Below the pieces are notes generated by a model. The model was given only the letters and a program-made list of their open reading frames with translations. It did not search any database and had not been told where the DNA came from. Shown here piece by piece: positions 1-6,575 of a stretch of 16,455 bases of DNA. The DNA is taken from positions 1 through 16,455 of the forward strand of contig CAAGDD010000001.1 in NCBI GenBank assembly GCA_900768545.1, given 5' to 3'. Every line of letters starts with the position of its first letter. Position 1 is the stretch's first letter. Both the position numbers and the translations under genes were made by a program. This stretch comes from Clostridia bacterium (GTDB taxonomy: Bacteria; Bacillota; Clostridia; Christensenellales; UBA1242).

Positions 1-83
1 ATAAAATACTAATAAAATACTAATAAAATACTAATAAAATACTAATAAAATACTAATAAAATACTAATAAAATACTAATAAAA
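1..83. repeat. 11-bp AT-rich tandem repeat, about 7.5 copies
   Basis: Perfect head-to-tail copies of AATAAAATACT. The first copy lacks its first base at the window edge, six full copies follow up to base 76, and a partial copy ends at 83. No copy carries a mismatch, which points to recent expansion or active homogenisation. The array continues to the left by an unknown length. The period is close to one helical turn, so AT tracts would be phased on one face of the DNA. It lies just beyond the terminator of the small minus-strand gene. There are no spacers, so it is not a CRISPR array. Function unknown. Confidence 0.95.
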
Positions 84-90
84 CAAAAAA

Positions 91-123
91 AATAAAAATC
101 CGCCTAACAGACGGATTTTTATT
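91..123 (-). terminator. Rho-independent terminator of the 43-aa gene (bidirectional)
   Basis: A 12-bp inverted repeat (91-102 pairs with 112-123) surrounds a 9-nt loop. The CCG/CGG base is flanked by A and T runs, so it can terminate in both directions. It begins 11 bp after the stop codon of the minus-strand small gene. Confidence 0.85.
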
Positions 124-134
124 AGCAGGTTAAA

Positions 135-266
135 CTATTTGCAACCTTTTGTTGTGGTTCTTTTTCCACCGCCACTGCAATTTTTAGGTGTTTTTGTTGA
201 AGTTGTTTCTTTTGCTGCTTCAACATTTCCCTTTGTGCAAGACTTTGTTTTCTTTCTGCCAAACAT
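135..266 (-). CDS. Small Lys/Thr-rich peptide with three cysteines (43 aa)
   Basis: Not a recognised family. The ORF starts with ATG at 266 and ends with TAG at 135-137. A near-perfect ribosome binding site (GGGAGGA, 272-278) sits 5 nt upstream, a TATAAT box lies further up, and a terminator follows, so this is a complete small transcription unit. The product is about 4.6 kDa with 10 Lys, 2 Arg and 2 Glu (net charge near +10) and 9 Thr. Cys are at residues 10, 30 and 42; the C-terminal part has the pattern CSGGG followed 7 residues later by GCK. There is no hydrophobic segment, so it is neither a membrane peptide nor a classical signal peptide. It might be a nucleic-acid-binding peptide, a metal-binding peptide or a modified-peptide precursor; only the gene itself is well supported. 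It does not match the six-cysteine SCIFF pattern. Confidence 0.75.
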   Translation of the reverse strand: MFGRKKTKSCTKGNVEAAKETTSTKTPKNCSGGGKRTTTKGCK

Positions 267-327
267 AGTTTTCCTCCCTTTTCAAGGCTTAAATCCTTGT
301 AAATATATTTTGGCTCAAATCGAAAAA

Positions 328-333
328 ATTATA
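328..333 (-). promoter_or_regulatory. Candidate -10 box for the 43-aa gene
   Basis: A perfect TATAAT on the minus strand lies 61 bp upstream of the ATG. The region about 17 bp further up is only A/T-rich and has no good TTGACA, so the -35 is weak. Between this box and the ribosome binding site the leader holds a small dyad, CAAGG/CCTTG (283-287 and 295-299, 7-nt loop). Confidence 0.45.
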
Positions 334-474
334 CAAAAAGAAAGAAAAACTTTTTCTCGTCGCGACCACGCTTTTTGCACACATATCAAATTAAAAAACA
401 CCTAACACTCCACACACCACTTTTCAAAGTCACTCAAATCTCTCACAAACAACCACCTTTCAAAGCCTCAATAA
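334..474. other. Intergenic stretch between the small gene and the DUF1292 terminator
   Basis: No credible gene is seen. It contains a GTCGCGAC palindrome (359-366) and a pair of near-identical 13-mers, CCACTTTTCAAAG (417-429) and CCACCTTTCAAAG (453-465), 36 bp apart. The plus strand is unusually A/C-rich from about 395 to 470. Confidence 0.5.
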
Positions 475-497
475 AAAAGTCGGACGCGCCGACTTTT
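475..497 (-). terminator. Rho-independent terminator of the polA-ruvX-DUF1292 operon
   Basis: A 9-bp stem, AAAAGTCGG (475-483) with CCGACTTTT (489-497), has a 5-nt loop and a U-rich run on the minus strand. It starts 12 bp after the DUF1292 stop codon and closes the minus-strand operon. Confidence 0.9.
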
Positions 498-508
498 GTT
501 TTGTTTAA

Positions 509-880
509 TTATTTGTTGTTTTTATCTTGTTCGTCCAACAAATTGTAATATTCGTCAAACACAGCGATTGCTGTCGCTTCGTCTGTTTCAACCATCAAAA
601 CAGGTTCTTTTCCGTCTTCTTCATGAACAAAGAAAACGATCGCTTCGTCGTCTTGAACATTGTCGATTTTGTCAATAGGCTTCAAAACGCAATAAACTTT
701 GTCGTTGTAAGGAATCACAGCGATTTGTTCGAAAGAAAGTTTCTTTCCCTTGTCGTCTTCCAAAACAATAGCGTCTTTGTTATCTTCATCTAAAAGAATA
801 TCCAAGATGTTTCTTCTTGATTTTTCTTGTTCAACTTCTTTTGAAACTTCTTCAATCTTTTCCAATTTTTTCTTATCCAT
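509..880 (-). CDS. DUF1292 family protein (YrzB-like), 123 aa
   Basis: A small, acidic, soluble protein of the DUF1292 family, found across Firmicutes next to ruvX (yrrK-yrzB in Bacillus); its role is unknown. Residues about 1-25 are a charged, probably helical extension. The conserved core starts near residue 30 and has the family features: an ILLDEDN..D.IVL.DD.GK opening, FEQIAVIPYNDKVYCVLKP in the middle, and an acidic end with ETDEATAIAVFDEYYNLL. The ATG at 880 has a good ribosome binding site (GGAGA, 9-10 nt upstream) overlapping the end of ruvX, 11 bp away, so the two are co-transcribed and probably coupled. The C-terminal tail is Lys/Asn/Asp-rich. Family assignment is firm; biochemical function is not known. 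Confidence 0.88.
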   Translation of the reverse strand: MDKKKLEKIEEVSKEVEQEKSRRNILDILLDEDNKDAIVLEDDKGKKLSFEQIAVIPYNDKVYCVLKPIDKIDNVQDDEAIVFFVHEEDGKEPVLMVETDEATAIAVFDEYYNLLDEQDKNNK

Positions 881-891
881 AATATTCTCCT

Positions 892-1317
892 TTATCTTTT
901 TGGATTTTCGTCAAGATAATTTTGCAATATAATTTGAGCAGAAATTTTGTCTAAAAGTTCTTTTCGCTTTTCCCACTTAATGCCCGCTTCTTTGAGATAC
1001 TCTTCCGCCTCGAAAGATGTATATCTCTCATCTTGAAACACAACTTTTATTTGGCAAGCGTTTTCAAGTTTTTGACCAAAATTTTGAACAACCTTTGTCA
1101 TTTCGCATTCTGTTCCGTCAGCATTGAGTGGCAAGCCCAGCACAATCAAGTCAACGCTCTTTTCTTTCACCAACTTTGAAAAATAATTCAAATCTTGCTC
1201 TGTGCCAACCGATTTGTAAATATGGTCAGCTGACGCAATCGTCGATGACAAATCAGAAAACGCAACCCCGATGCGCGCCTTTCCAAAATCTAAGCCCATT
1301 TTTCTATAATATTGCAT
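892..1317 (-). CDS. ruvX: Putative pre-16S rRNA nuclease / Holliday junction resolvase-like YqgF (RuvX)
   Basis: A YqgF/RuvX-family RNase H-fold nuclease, linked in other bacteria to 5'-end maturation of 16S rRNA and earlier proposed as a Holliday junction resolvase. The length (141 aa) is normal for the family. Visible motifs: GLDFGKARIGVA near residues 8-19 with the first catalytic Asp, IVLGLPLNADGTE near 58-70, the DERYTS block near 96-101, and a C-terminal LLDKISAQIILQNYLDE block near 121-137 with the last catalytic Asp. The ATG at 1317 has only a weak GGTG upstream; a second ATG at codon 7 would start right at the first motif and is less likely. It lies 77 bp after polA and just before the DUF1292 gene in the same minus-strand operon. 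Confidence 0.93.
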   Translation of the reverse strand: MQYYRKMGLDFGKARIGVAFSDLSSTIASADHIYKSVGTEQDLNYFSKLVKEKSVDLIVLGLPLNADGTECEMTKVVQNFGQKLENACQIKVVFQDERYTSFEAEEYLKEAGIKWEKRKELLDKISAQIILQNYLDENPKR

Positions 1318-1394
1318 ACATCACCATTATTATTTTAACCAAATTCGCGCAAATAGTCAATCAAAAAACACAAATATTTCGTTTTCGACAAAAC

Positions 1395-3899
1395 TTATTT
1401 GCAATCAAACAAATTTGCGCCGTCAGAAACCGACACAGTGAGAGGAACGACAAAATCGCAAACATGTTCCATTCCGTTTTTTAAAATTTGTTTAACTTCT
1501 TCTACTTCATTTTCAGTCGCGTCAACGATAAGTTCGTCATGCACTTGCAAAATGATATGGCTTTTCATATTTCGCTTTTTAAGTTCGTCAGCTATTTTGA
1601 TCATCGCAATCTTAATCACGTCAGACGCAGTGCCTTGAAGTGGCATATTCATAGCCACACGCTCGCCAAATTTTCGAACCATATAATTTGAAGAACTTAT
1701 TTCAGGAATATGTCGAATACGCCCAAAATATGACTTTACATAGCCGTGTTCACGCGCAAAATTGACATTTTCGTCCATAAAAACTTTGATTTTTGGATAT
1801 CTATCAAAATAGTTGTCGATATAACTTTTTGCACGCACAACAGATGTTTTGATACTCACCGACAAACCATAATTGCTCATGCCATAAATGATACCAAAGT
1901 TTACCGCTTTTGCGTCACGACGCTGCTGCGGTGTCACCTGATCAACAGGAACACCAAAAATTTCGCTCGCCGTTTTTGTGTGAATATCAACACCGTTTTT
2001 AAACGCTTCGATCATTCCGTCTTCATTCGCCAAATTTGCCAAAAGTCGAAGTTCGATTTGACTATAATCGGCAGAAACAATCCTTCCATTTGGATATTTT
2101 GAAACAAAAATCTTTCGCATATTTTTGCCGACTTCGTCACGAGTTGGAATATTTTGCATATTTGGTTCCGAACTCGACAAACGCCCAGTCGCAGTCAAAG
2201 TTTGATTGAAGACAGTTCGCACAACCGCCCCACTTGTCTTGCAAATCTCTTTATAAACCTTGATATATGTGCTCAAAAGTTTGAAAAGTTTTCGAAAATC
2301 AATGATTTTTTCGACGATTTCGTGCTGCCATCTAATCGAATCCAAAACTTCAAAACTTGTCGATTGTTTTTTGTTGTTTTGGCAGACCAGCCCAAGTTTG
2401 TCAAACAAGATATAAGCCACTTGTTTTGGCGAATTTATGTTGAATTCTTCGCCCGCCAAAGCATAGATTTCTTCGGTGATCGATTTGAGTTCGGCTTCAT
2501 ATTTTTCACCCAACTCATTGAGCATATTTTCGTCAATTTTGAAACCTTCTTTTTCCATATCGACCAAAACATCGACAAGTGGGATCTCAATATTTTGATA
2601 AACTTTCAAAACATCTTCATCGGTCATTTGTGACAAAAGTTGATTTTTCAGGTCAACATAATCTTTCACATTTGGCGCGTCAAATTTTGCCATGCCAGCA
2701 AAAAGCACATATCGCGCGATGTCAATGTCAAAAAAGTTGTTTAATTTTATGCCATAATTTGACAAAAGTTTTTTGTCTTCTTTGGCTCTGTTTGTGATTT
2801 TTAAAACGCTTTTGTCTTCAAAAACACTTTTAAGATTTTGAATAACATCGCCAATTTCAAGGGTCGATGAAAACAAATCAATCTCTTTTTTCAAGCCAAA
2901 AACTTGATTTTCGTTTGTGCAGAATTGAAGATTTTGAAAATCAACACACAAAACATCTCTAACATTTTTTGCAAATTTTTTCACGTCTTCAATCGTTTGA
3001 AACTCGCAAATTTTAGTGTCTTTCTCAACTTTCTTCTTTTGCTCTGCTTTTTCAAAAAGGTTTTTATTTGCAAGCGTTTTAAAATCCCAGTCTTCAAAAA
3101 ATTCTTTCGTTGCCGCTGGGAACGGAAACTTAAATTTGCATTTTTCAGCATCGCAGTCGATGTCACAATCGATCTTGATTGTGGCGAGTTTTTGCGACAT
3201 ATATGCACTATCTTTTCCGTTTAAAAGTTTTTCTTTCGCCTTGCCAGTGATCTCGTCGATATGCTCATAAATTCCATCAAGTCGGTCATATTTTGAAAGC
3301 AATGAAAGTGCTGTTTTTTCACCAATTCCAGGCACGCCGGGAATATTGTCCGAACTATCGCCCATAAGCGCTTTCAAATCAACGATTTCATAAGGCTCAA
3401 TGCCCCAAGTTTCCATCAAGTGCTCGCGGTCAAAACGCTCCATGTCGCTCACACCTTTTCTGGTGAGCAAAACTGTTGTGTTTGGATCGATAAGTTGCAA
3501 CAAATCGCGATCGCCCGACACAAGCAAGTTTTCATTATTCGAATGTTTCGCCAAAGTGCCAATAAGGTCGTCCGCTTCGATTCCGTCATGCTCAAAAACG
3601 GTCACTCCCATAGCGTCGAGCATTTGTTTCACATAAGGAAATTGACATTTCAAATCTTCAGGAGTTTCTTTTCGTGTGCCCTTATAGTCGGCAAAAATCT
3701 CGTTTCGAAAGGTCTTTTTCGCGTGGTCAAAGCAGACCGCCAAAAAATTAGGCTTGTGCTCCAAGACCAGTTTTGTCAGCAAATTTGCAAAGCCATAAAT
3801 CGCACCGCTTGGCTGCTTGTGCTTGTTTGTAAGATATGGCATCGCATAAAACGCCCTATAAGTTAGGCTGTTGCCGTCAATAATAAGAAATTTTTTCAC
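1395..3899 (-). CDS. polA: DNA polymerase I
   Basis: Family A DNA polymerase for Okazaki fragment processing and repair synthesis, 834 aa. The N-terminal 5'-3' nuclease domain (about 1-290) shows LIIDGNSL at the start, EADDL near 109, GDRDLLQL near 130 and GDSSDNIPGVPGIGEKTA near 181. The middle exonuclease-like domain (about 290-460) has lost its DxE motif (VDFQNLQF in that place) and should not proofread, as in many Firmicutes. The polymerase domain keeps motif A DYSQIELR (611-618), motif B RRDAKAVNFGIIYG (660-673) and motif C VHDE (786-789). The start is GTG at 3899, whose G is the last base of the TAG stop of the upstream gene (TAGTG). The likely ribosome binding site, GGAGGAG, lies inside the glycine-rich tail of that gene, so polA translation is probably coupled to it. 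It resembles bacterial polA rather than a phage copy because of its full three-domain layout and housekeeping neighbours. Confidence 0.97.
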   Translation of the reverse strand: MKKFLIIDGNSLTYRAFYAMPYLTNKHKQPSGAIYGFANLLTKLVLEHKPNFLAVCFDHAKKTFRNEIFADYKGTRKETPEDLKCQFPYVKQMLDAMGVTVFEHDGIEADDLIGTLAKHSNNENLLVSGDRDLLQLIDPNTTVLLTRKGVSDMERFDREHLMETWGIEPYEIVDLKALMGDSSDNIPGVPGIGEKTALSLLSKYDRLDGIYEHIDEITGKAKEKLLNGKDSAYMSQKLATIKIDCDIDCDAEKCKFKFPFPAATKEFFEDWDFKTLANKNLFEKAEQKKKVEKDTKICEFQTIEDVKKFAKNVRDVLCVDFQNLQFCTNENQVFGLKKEIDLFSSTLEIGDVIQNLKSVFEDKSVLKITNRAKEDKKLLSNYGIKLNNFFDIDIARYVLFAGMAKFDAPNVKDYVDLKNQLLSQMTDEDVLKVYQNIEIPLVDVLVDMEKEGFKIDENMLNELGEKYEAELKSITEEIYALAGEEFNINSPKQVAYILFDKLGLVCQNNKKQSTSFEVLDSIRWQHEIVEKIIDFRKLFKLLSTYIKVYKEICKTSGAVVRTVFNQTLTATGRLSSSEPNMQNIPTRDEVGKNMRKIFVSKYPNGRIVSADYSQIELRLLANLANEDGMIEAFKNGVDIHTKTASEIFGVPVDQVTPQQRRDAKAVNFGIIYGMSNYGLSVSIKTSVVRAKSYIDNYFDRYPKIKVFMDENVNFAREHGYVKSYFGRIRHIPEISSSNYMVRKFGERVAMNMPLQGTASDVIKIAMIKIADELKKRNMKSHIILQVHDELIVDATENEVEEVKQILKNGMEHVCDFVVPLTVSVSDGANLFDCK

Positions 3900-4225
3900 T
3901 AAATCGACGCTCCTCCGCCACCGCCAGCACCAGGATTAAACAATTTCCACACTGCGTCAGGCATTGCCATAACAACAATGTAAGCCAAAATAGCCACAAT
4001 CAACAAAATGAAGAACACAGTTTTGAGTGGACTTCCTGCAAAGTTTAAAAGCGCAAAGCAGAAAATGATAGCGATCCCGCCGAAGTTTACGATAAGGTCA
4101 AACCATTTTGCAAACTTTCCAAAATCAGGATTCCAGTCAGTTTGAGTTTTCATAACATTAACCACCAAAAACCCAATATAGATGATTGACAAGATCGACA
4201 AAATTGTATATCCAACTTTTTTCAT
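3899..4225 (-). CDS. Small membrane protein with glycine-rich tail, first gene of the polA operon (108 aa)
   Basis: No recognised family. Three hydrophobic segments are visible: about residues 5-25, 42-62 and 67-90. They are separated by a polar loop (KTQTDWNPDFGKFAKWF) and followed by a short tail ending in GAGGGGGASI. The ATG at 4225 has a consensus AGGAGG (4231-4236) 5 nt upstream and a strong promoter just above that. It is the leader gene of the operon and overlaps polA by one base. Its glycine codons also form the AG-rich ribosome binding site for polA, so the tail may be kept as much for that role as for protein function. It lies outside the phage cassette, from which it is separated by a terminator, so it is probably a host gene. 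Confidence 0.8.
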   Translation of the reverse strand: MKKVGYTILSILSIIYIGFLVVNVMKTQTDWNPDFGKFAKWFDLIVNFGGIAIIFCFALLNFAGSPLKTVFFILLIVAILAYIVVMAMPDAVWKLFNPGAGGGGGASI

Positions 4226-4247
4226 AAAAACCTCCTATATTATTTAT

Positions 4248-4276
4248 ATAATAACATACTTTTAAACTAAAAACAA
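4248..4276 (-). promoter_or_regulatory. Promoter of the polA operon
   Basis: On the minus strand: -35 TTGTTT (4271-4276), a 17-bp spacer, and -10 TATTAT (4248-4253) with a TG one base upstream (extended -10). Transcription would start near 4241, giving a leader of under 20 nt that holds the AGGAGG. Confidence 0.7.
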
Positions 4277-4310
4277 CAACATAACAAAAAAAAATTTCCG
4301 TCCCAATAAA

Positions 4311-4339
4311 AAAAGACTGCAATAATTTTGCAGTCTTTT
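4311..4339 (-). terminator. Strong rho-independent terminator closing the phage cassette
   Basis: A perfect 12-bp stem (4311-4322 with 4328-4339) has a 5-nt loop and a run of T on the minus strand. It lies 27 bp after the last holin gene and separates the phage operon from the polA promoter. Confidence 0.92.
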
Positions 4340-4365
4340 GCATATTTATACATTTTTATAAGTAT

Positions 4366-4752
4366 TTATAAATCTATTTTGTCTTGATTTTCGCCTTTTT
4401 CATCGCCGTTTTTGTCTTTGTTTTCATCAATTTTTTGTTCGACACTTTCGTCATCTTTTTCCACATTGTCACCATTTGAAATTTGACTTTCGTCGTCTTT
4501 TTCGCCAGCCGAGTCGTCAGTTTTTTCTTCGCCTTCACCAGTTTTTTCATCTTTTTTGTGACTTGCGCCATTCATAGACACAACTCCCAAAACGACCAAA
4601 ACACCGGCCAGCGACATAACGACATCATTGACAATTTTTTCTTCGATTTTAAAGCCAAAGGCATTTCCAATCGCGTTTAAAAGCAAAACAATGCTCGCCG
4701 ATAAACTAACCCAAAAACTATAACTTTTGATTTTTTTAAAGAGTTTCTTCAT
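4366..4752 (-). CDS. Holin, phi-LC3 / Phage_holin_1 type, with long acidic tail (128 aa)
   Basis: A membrane protein resembling phi-LC3-type holins, which make lesions in the cell membrane at the end of a lytic cycle. Residues about 1-10 are basic, followed by a first membrane segment at about 11-28, then GFKIEEKIVNDV, then a second segment at about 43-60 containing LAGVLVVLGVV. From residue 66 to the end the protein is disordered and very rich in Glu, Asp, Lys and Gly. This tail is far longer than usual for the family, whose members are often 75-100 aa. The ATG at 4752 has AAGGAGG upstream, within the preceding holin gene, and the two genes overlap by 17 bp. It is the last gene before the cassette terminator. 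No endolysin accompanies it. Holin-like topology is clear; lytic function is inferred. Confidence 0.75.
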   Translation of the reverse strand: MKKLFKKIKSYSFWVSLSASIVLLLNAIGNAFGFKIEEKIVNDVVMSLAGVLVVLGVVSMNGASHKKDEKTGEGEEKTDDSAGEKDDESQISNGDNVEKDDESVEQKIDENKDKNGDEKGENQDKIDL

Positions 4753-4969
4753 ATTGATTTTCCTCCTTCAAAAATTCTTTAATATCCGAGATATCTTGTC
4801 TAACATTTTCCAAAACCTGCAAATTTGAAGTCAATTTTTCAATCGTTTGTTGATATTTAACTTCTCTTTTTGCACTATCTCTCAACTGATAATAAAACAG
4901 CCACACAAACAAAATCGCAAACACGCCATTACTTACAATAATGCTTAAAATTTCTTTCCACAATTCCAT
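4736..4969 (-). CDS. BhlA/UviB-type holin-like protein (77 aa)
   Basis: Matches the BhlA/UviB pattern of short phage holin-like or bacteriocin-release proteins: one N-terminal membrane helix (about residues 9-28, IIVSNGVFAILFVWLFYYQL), then a juxtamembrane stretch RDSAKREVKYQQTIEKL and a charged coiled-coil C-terminus (about 38-70). Length is typical. The ATG at 4969 is preceded by AAGGA at about 10 nt. It overlaps the second holin gene by 17 bp, so the pair is translated together. In clostridial phages and toxin plasmids this family is linked with release of cell contents. Here it may act with the phi-LC3-type holin as partner or antagonist. Confidence 0.78.
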   Translation of the reverse strand: MELWKEILSIIVSNGVFAILFVWLFYYQLRDSAKREVKYQQTIEKLTSNLQVLENVRQDISDIKEFLKEENQYEETL

Positions 4970-4983
4970 AATCGTCTTTCCTT

Positions 4984-5082
4984 TTATCTTTTAAAAATTT
5001 TCTTTAAAGCGTCAAAATCGCCACTTTTTAAAATAAAAGACTTGTTGAAAAACCTTGTGTTGTCAAAAAATTTTATTTTCAT
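4984..5082 (-). CDS. Short ATGA-coupled phage peptide (32 aa)
   Basis: A short ORF fills the otherwise empty gap between the 498-aa gene and the BhlA-like gene. Its ATG (5080-5082) overlaps the TGA stop of the upstream gene (5079-5081) as ATGA, and it ends with TAA at 4984-4986, 14 bp before the next start. The product begins MKIKFFDNTRFF and ends KKIFKR. It is basic and rich in Phe (7 of 32) and Lys, with no clear membrane helix. The same ATGA arrangement occurs at two other junctions in this operon, which supports translation. No family recognised; it could be a small virion part or a coupling remnant. Confidence 0.55.
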   Translation of the reverse strand: MKIKFFDNTRFFNKSFILKSGDFDALKKIFKR

Positions 5083-6575
5083 GAAACAACATCAAAAACT
5101 ATCATAGGCTTGCAAATTTCGCACTTTTCGGCGTCTGTTTTAAATTTAAATTGAAAAGTTTTTCCAGAAACACAAATAGCCAAGCGTTGCTCGGCGTCAC
5201 TTCCAGAAAAACTATAGGTTTTGGTTTCTTCATCAGAAATTATCTCAATTTCGCAATTATATTTTGTCGTCAAAATCAATTCTTTAAGCTTCTTTCGCTT
5301 GGCGTTATATCCAAGATCAGTCGCATAAGATTGCCAAGCTTTTTTGTTGTTTGTCAAAAAATCTTTGCCGTTGAAGCACAACTCTCCAATTTTTTGAGCC
5401 TTGTCATTGAAGCAAGCGCAAAGTTTGCTCAAATACGGACAATCGACACTCAAAATATTTATGATATCAACACCTCTTAAAAGGTTTAATTCAAAATTTT
5501 TCAAGTCGACTTCAAACAAAACATTGTTGACAAAACCTTCATTTTCTTCGCACCCCACTGTTTCGCCGTCGTTAAAATCACAACGCGTCGCAATATAATA
5601 TTTCCCGTCAAGGCACGCACTGGAACAATTTGAGTTGTCCAAATTTTTGAAATATTTGTCATATTTTTCACAAATTTTAGTCACAGTTGTGCCGTTAAAC
5701 GAATATAATCCATCGCGCGTCATAAAAAACACTTTGTCGCCACAAACGCAGATTGAATTTTCAAAAATTCGTGATGATGATGTATATAAATGAGTGACAG
5801 AAAAATCTTCTTTCGATGTATAAATCGAAATCTTGGTTATTCCTTTTTCTCTGAATAAATATACATAATCATTAAAAGCCACAAGTTTGATAAATGCTCC
5901 TCTATTATCCAAAAATTCGATTGTCGAAGTGGTTTCGTTTTCGATCCATTTTCTCAAATCAGTGTTTTTTGTATAGATCAAGGTGTTTTTCGAGTCGTTT
6001 TTGATCCCGAAAAAGTTTCCGTAATGCACAACGCACGAAATCATCGGCGGAACATTTGCGCAAACAGCATTTATCGTTTGACCACTGATCGCAGTTTCGT
6101 TTTTTGTAAAGAAAATCACCACGTCAGAATTTGAAACGCGATATTCGGTGCAAAAAATAGGTTTTGCGGTCAATTTGTCTGATCTTGTCACCATATAATT
6201 GTTTCGAAGGTTTAAAAGTGGCAGCCCATAAACCTTGAAGTCGCTGTCCAAGACCATAATTTGGTTTACATACATATCATAAGCTTCACTAAACATCTTT
6301 TCAAGGTAAATCGCCGAAACTTTGGTCACCTTCGCCGAAATATCAAAAACGCTTGTTGTTTTTAGGTCGGTTACAGAAGTTGGAACTTCCAAATCTTTAA
6401 ATCCAAGCCCAGTTTTGAGCGCCCCGTCATTGTAAGTGAGATTGTAAAAGTTTTTGCACTCGGTTGGCTTTGAAATCGAATCATCTGCGTCTGACGACAC
6501 TCCGCTTTCAAAAATAGAAAAAGTCAAATTCTTTTCGGTTGTCTTTTTAAACTTTTTCAAATTTTCATAAAACAT
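5079..6575 (-). CDS. Large beta-rich phage structural protein, possible tail hub / DNA-stabilisation plug (498 aa)
   Basis: Position after portal, scaffold, coat and connector candidates corresponds to P22 gp10, the plug that seals packaged DNA. The sequence has the feel of a beta-propeller or stacked beta protein: repeated strands such as LVAFNDYVYLFREKGITKI, GDKVFFMTRDGLYSFNGTTV and SACLDGKYYIATRCDF, and an N-terminal KNFYNLTYNDGALKTGLGF motif of the kind seen in phage hub proteins. This is inferred from fold impression and gene order, not a firm family match. It has 19 cysteines, unusual for a virion protein, including CVC, CSSAC, CAC and CEIC clusters. The start codon abuts the TAG of the preceding gene and has a GGAG-rich ribosome binding site. 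Confidence 0.6.
   Translation of the reverse strand: MFYENLKKFKKTTEKNLTFSIFESGVSSDADDSISKPTECKNFYNLTYNDGALKTGLGFKDLEVPTSVTDLKTTSVFDISAKVTKVSAIYLEKMFSEAYDMYVNQIMVLDSDFKVYGLPLLNLRNNYMVTRSDKLTAKPIFCTEYRVSNSDVVIFFTKNETAISGQTINAVCANVPPMISCVVHYGNFFGIKNDSKNTLIYTKNTDLRKWIENETTSTIEFLDNRGAFIKLVAFNDYVYLFREKGITKISIYTSKEDFSVTHLYTSSSRIFENSICVCGDKVFFMTRDGLYSFNGTTVTKICEKYDKYFKNLDNSNCSSACLDGKYYIATRCDFNDGETVGCEENEGFVNNVLFEVDLKNFELNLLRGVDIINILSVDCPYLSKLCACFNDKAQKIGELCFNGKDFLTNNKKAWQSYATDLGYNAKRKKLKELILTTKYNCEIEIISDEETKTYSFSGSDAEQRLAICVSGKTFQFKFKTDAEKCEICKPMIVFDVVS

Noticed and set aside
1..83. CRISPR array
   Set aside because: Copies are directly abutting, 11 bp long, with no spacers and no cas genes.
359..366. 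GTCGCGAC palindrome as an operator
   Set aside because: The symmetry does not extend beyond 8 bp and there is no second copy; it is probably chance.
405..470. Minus-strand frame reading ...FERWLFVRDLSDFEKWCVEC with a repeated FERW/FEKW, matching the two near-identical 13-mers
   Set aside because: Only about 20 codons after a stop, no ATG and no ribosome binding site. It may be a gene remnant or just the DNA repeat; not called as a gene.
1395..3899. DNA polymerase I as part of the phage element
   Set aside because: It has the complete bacterial three-domain layout, its own promoter, a terminator separating it from the phage operon, and ruvX/DUF1292 downstream.
4374..4571. Lys/Thr-rich open frame inside the holin gene
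   Set aside because: A frame-shifted shadow of the acidic holin tail; it has no ribosome binding site.
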